A DNA stretch of 64,000 nt from assembly GCF_002893765.1 (NCBI RefSeq), contig NZ_CP025938.1:1364001-1428000 (forward strand), read 5' to 3'. Below, piece by piece: positions 62,067-64,000 of this stretch (position 1 is the first letter of the stretch; every line of letters begins with the position of its first letter). Both the position numbers and the translations under genes were made by a program. This stretch comes from Tamlana carrageenivorans. Its GTDB lineage: Bacteria; Bacteroidota; Bacteroidia; Flavobacteriales; Flavobacteriaceae. A model generated the notes under the pieces. That model saw only the letters and a program-made list of their open reading frames with translations, was not told where the DNA came from and ran no database searches.

Positions 62067-62940
62067 CTTCAAGGTTATTTTGTGGTTCTGTAATGTCATC
62101 GACAGCAACTATCTCTTCTTTTAAGTTTTCTATTTCTGATTTCCGTTTTAACACGTCTTCCAAAATTGTTGATTGAAGACTTGGATACTTTTTATAGATA
62201 TGCTTAAGCCCTTCCACCGTTTCACAATTAAGAATTTCTTTTTGTGCCGTTTTTAAGTCTGTACTTTCATTACACCAATTCATTAATCTTTTTCCAGTTG
62301 AAGAATTGATCACAAACTCAGGTTTATTCATAAATAGTCCTGTTCTGTCTTTAGAGGCTCTTGCCAAATGATTATCGTTTACAATTTCAAAATTGGCTGT
62401 TAACTCGTATTCAAAGCCTTCACGCGTAATTTCTTTAGTTCCATGCTTAACAACACTAGTTCTACCGTTAGAATTCACATCCATTGAATAATCAATTTTT
62501 CTTCTAACTGTAGTAATTACATGAACCTTAGATTGTAAAATAGCATCAATAAATGCTTGATGACGTGGAGTAATTTTTGCCCAATCCTGAAATCTACCCC
62601 CTAATTGCTCATGAATATCTAAACAACCTCCAGCTCCATTCCATTCATGAGTAATACTGTCAATTATAACAACTTCCATCCCTGAATTTTCACATAGTTT
62701 AATAGCTTTAATATAGTTTTCTGGCGAATAAGGTGGATTTAGATTTAACACATTAAAATTCCCCATATTAGCATATAAGCTTGCAGAACCATTTTCCGTA
62801 TCTATAACAGCAATTTTACTGTAATCTCCTGTTATACCTAAGCCCAGAAGCAAGGCTGAATATGTTTTTCCAAAACCAGAAGCACCCGAAATTCCAATTC
62901 TAAGTTTTACTTCTTGACGTTTTGCTACTTGTAATTCCAT
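62047..62940 (-). CDS. RecA-fold ATPase (phage/mobile element type)
   Basis: 297 residues. Walker A GISGASGFGKTYSALLLGLG, Walker B VVIIDSITHEWNG and a following QLGGRFQDWAKITPRHQAF mark the AAA/RecA-like ATPases found in phages and elements, next to single-strand annealing or replication genes. The C-terminal 80 residues (about 215-297) are acidic and unstructured. Likely a recombination or repair ATPase; the partner protein is not known. It overlaps the DUF3871 gene. Confidence 0.88.
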   Translation of the reverse strand: MELQVAKRQEVKLRIGISGASGFGKTYSALLLGLGITGDYSKIAVIDTENGSASLYANMGNFNVLNLNPPYSPENYIKAIKLCENSGMEVVIIDSITHEWNGAGGCLDIHEQLGGRFQDWAKITPRHQAFIDAILQSKVHVITTVRRKIDYSMDVNSNGRTSVVKHGTKEITREGFEYELTANFEIVNDNHLARASKDRTGLFMNKPEFVINSSTGKRLMNWCNESTDLKTAQKEILNCETVEGLKHIYKKYPSLQSTILEDVLKRKSEIENLKEEIVAVDDITEPQNNLEDDTESD

Positions 62941-62996
62941 AATATATTTTCATTAAAATTTTAACAAATACTTAATTAGACATGTATATAAAAAAC

Positions 62997-63023
62997 AAAA
63001 GAGCCAATAATGGCTCTTTGATT
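62997..63023 (-). terminator. Terminator after the 63045 gene
   Basis: On the minus strand AAAGAGCCA-ttat-TGGCTCTTTTGTTTTTTA is a strong hairpin with T-rich tail, about 22 bases after the stop at 63045. Confidence 0.9.
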
Positions 63024-63044
63024 ATTCTTTATAATCAACACTTA

Positions 63045-63386
63045 TTAGAATACATCAGATTCTTCAACAACATTCTCCGCTACAGCTTTATCTGAATTTT
63101 CTCGATATTCCCAACGATGTTCTAACGTGATGATTTCTCCTGTTTCTGGAAGTGCAAATTCATAAGGTTCAGTTGTTACCTTAACAATTTCACCAGGAAA
63201 CTGCATACCTATAAGTTGCTTACAACTTTCTTCGTCAAAAGTACAAGACACTGTACAGGTCTTAGCAGTAAAATACATTCTGCCATTTGACTTACTTTTT
63301 ACTGGAGCAATTTCGCCTTGAAGTACTAATACGAAAAACTCGCCTTTTTCTGATTCTCTCTTTTTGTAATCTTTAATTGTTACCAT
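63045..63386 (-). CDS. Small hypothetical protein, possible OB-like fold
   Basis: 113 residues, mostly beta (MVTIKDYKKRESEKGEFFVL, YFTAKTCTVSCTFDEESCKQ, LPETGEIITLEHRWEYREN) with an acidic tail ending EESDVF. The composition and the acidic C-terminus recall single-strand-binding accessory proteins of phages and elements, which fits its place next to the RecA-fold ATPase. The family is not recognised, so this is a suggestion only. Confidence 0.65.
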   Translation of the reverse strand: MVTIKDYKKRESEKGEFFVLVLQGEIAPVKSKSNGRMYFTAKTCTVSCTFDEESCKQLIGMQFPGEIVKVTTEPYEFALPETGEIITLEHRWEYRENSDKAVAENVVEESDVF

Positions 63387-63573
63387 GATACACGTTTATA
63401 TTAAAATCATGGCGGGAGACTATCCCCCACCTCAAGATTAGGGAGGGGTGTTTTGCTATTTATAAGTCGTTTATGGAAATGTAGTCTTTGTTTAAAAAAT
63501 TAAAAATATTTTTTTAGAAAAAACCTATTAAGTTGGCGTGACAACTTGCCAAGTTTTTATTATGAAATAAGTA

Positions 63574-64000
63574 TTAAGATTTAGATTGTTCCATTCCAGT
63601 CGAAATACTTTCAAATACACCTTTTACAGAACATATTACTTTATACATGCCATTAACCATCAAATAGTCATCCTTTTTACGCACTGAGAATGATTTATTT
63701 ATAAAAACATGATTTCCAAATCCAGCATAGTAATAATTAAACATATCTTTAACTATCTCAATACCTTCAATTTTAATTGCTGTTTGATGTCTTGTTAAAA
63801 CTTCTCTAATTTTTAAGTATAACTTTTCATCCTCAAACATATTGGTCTGGTAACAGCATAGTTTTTCACTTTCAATGGTGTAAAGCAAAATACCACCTGC
63901 ATTACCCATGGCACCAGAATCAGCTATTTCGGTATAAATAATTTGCTCAAGAGGTGTTTTATTAAACGTTTGAAGGGTTATGTTTTTTGGGGTTTCAGTT
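63574..64000 (-). CDS. Hypothetical protein, 5' end outside the window
   Basis: The frame stays open upstream of the ATG at 63909 to the window edge (reading ...TETPKNITLQTFNKTPLEQI), so the start lies beyond 64000 and the 142 codons seen are a C-terminal part. Features: GGILLYTIESEKLCCYQTNM and FNYYYAGFGNHVFINKSFSV; it ends STGMEQSKS. No family is recognised. The 187-base spacer before the 63045 gene holds only a GC-rich stretch near 63410-63450. Confidence 0.7.
   Translation of the reverse strand, partial: TETPKNITLQTFNKTPLEQIIYTEIADSGAMGNAGGILLYTIESEKLCCYQTNMFEDEKLYLKIREVLTRHQTAIKIEGIEIVKDMFNYYYAGFGNHVFINKSFSVRKKDDYLMVNGMYKVICSVKGVFESISTGMEQSKS

Larger units (their letters stand above)
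50377..64000. mobile_element. Left part of an integrative element (inferred)
   Basis: From the tRNA remnant to the right edge nearly all genes are on the minus strand. They are accessory: type I restriction-modification, a homing-type nuclease, an SF3 primase-helicase, DUF3871 and a phage-like RecA-fold ATPase. The other edge and an integrase are not in the window, so extent and type (ICE, satellite or prophage) are open. Confidence 0.6.

Overview
The window is low-GC chromosomal DNA from a member of the Bacteroidota, most likely a marine Flavobacteriaceae species. The evidence is SprE and a type B (CHU_C) C-terminal sorting domain of the type IX secretion system, a PID-CTERM small protein, an HU-CCDC81/SPOR protein, DUF4292, DUF5687 and DUF3871 families, a split ATP synthase operon without atpD/atpC, and promoters of the Bacteroidota form TAnnTTTG. 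I cannot name the species.

Layout. 1-5065: dprA, an HU/SPOR envelope protein, an outer-membrane protein, a decayed DUF502-like gene and an acyl-CoA thioesterase. 5073-6490: an intact IS30, a beheaded membrane-protein gene and a 48-bp remnant of an IS4-like element. 6497-13808 (minus): flippase, dUTPase, nucleotidyltransferase, TPR, DUF4292 and EnvC-like genes. A small GIY-YIG nuclease gene and several CCTGC..GCAGG palindromes interrupt this run. 14192-16936: a secreted protein with thirteen 28-residue Cys/Trp repeats and a type IX secretion signal. 17059-25907 (minus): atpG-A-H-F-E-B, a small membrane protein, atpZ, bactofilin and sprE. 26025-28610 (minus): an ABC ATPase, a DUF5687 permease and a DUF2059 protein.

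28647-40057 is an insertion-sequence graveyard. It has three IS982 copies (one intact with a target duplication, one internally deleted, one 126-bp stump), two IS4-like elements, an IS1380 element and an IS21 terminus. In its middle is a CRISPR array of 32 identical 46-bp repeats with 31 spacers and its own terminator. The C-terminal 54 codons of a type II-C style cas2 survive next to it. cas9, cas1, the front of cas2 and probably the leader are gone. An orphan HlyD export gene with a small HTH gene, and a prolyl oligopeptidase that lost its N-terminus, mark other lost neighbours.

41108-50117 is ordinary core genome: an ABC ATPase, an MtfA-like peptidase, a GreA-like protein, mtgA, the yceD-rpmF-fabH-accB-accC fatty-acid cluster, pdxA, ribE and a PID-CTERM protein.

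From about 50377 to the right edge lies an apparent integrative element, marked on its left by a tRNA 3'-end remnant. It carries a type I restriction-modification operon (hsdM, hsdS, a DUF488 protein, a dual-OB-like protein, hsdR), a GIY-YIG/NUMOD homing-type endonuclease, an SF3 primase-helicase and phage-like recombination genes. No integrase is inside the window.

The points most worth a second look are the cas-less CRISPR array with its cas2 stump and promoter-like repeats, the GIY-YIG gene bracketed by palindromes, and the DUF488/dual-OB pair embedded in the restriction operon.
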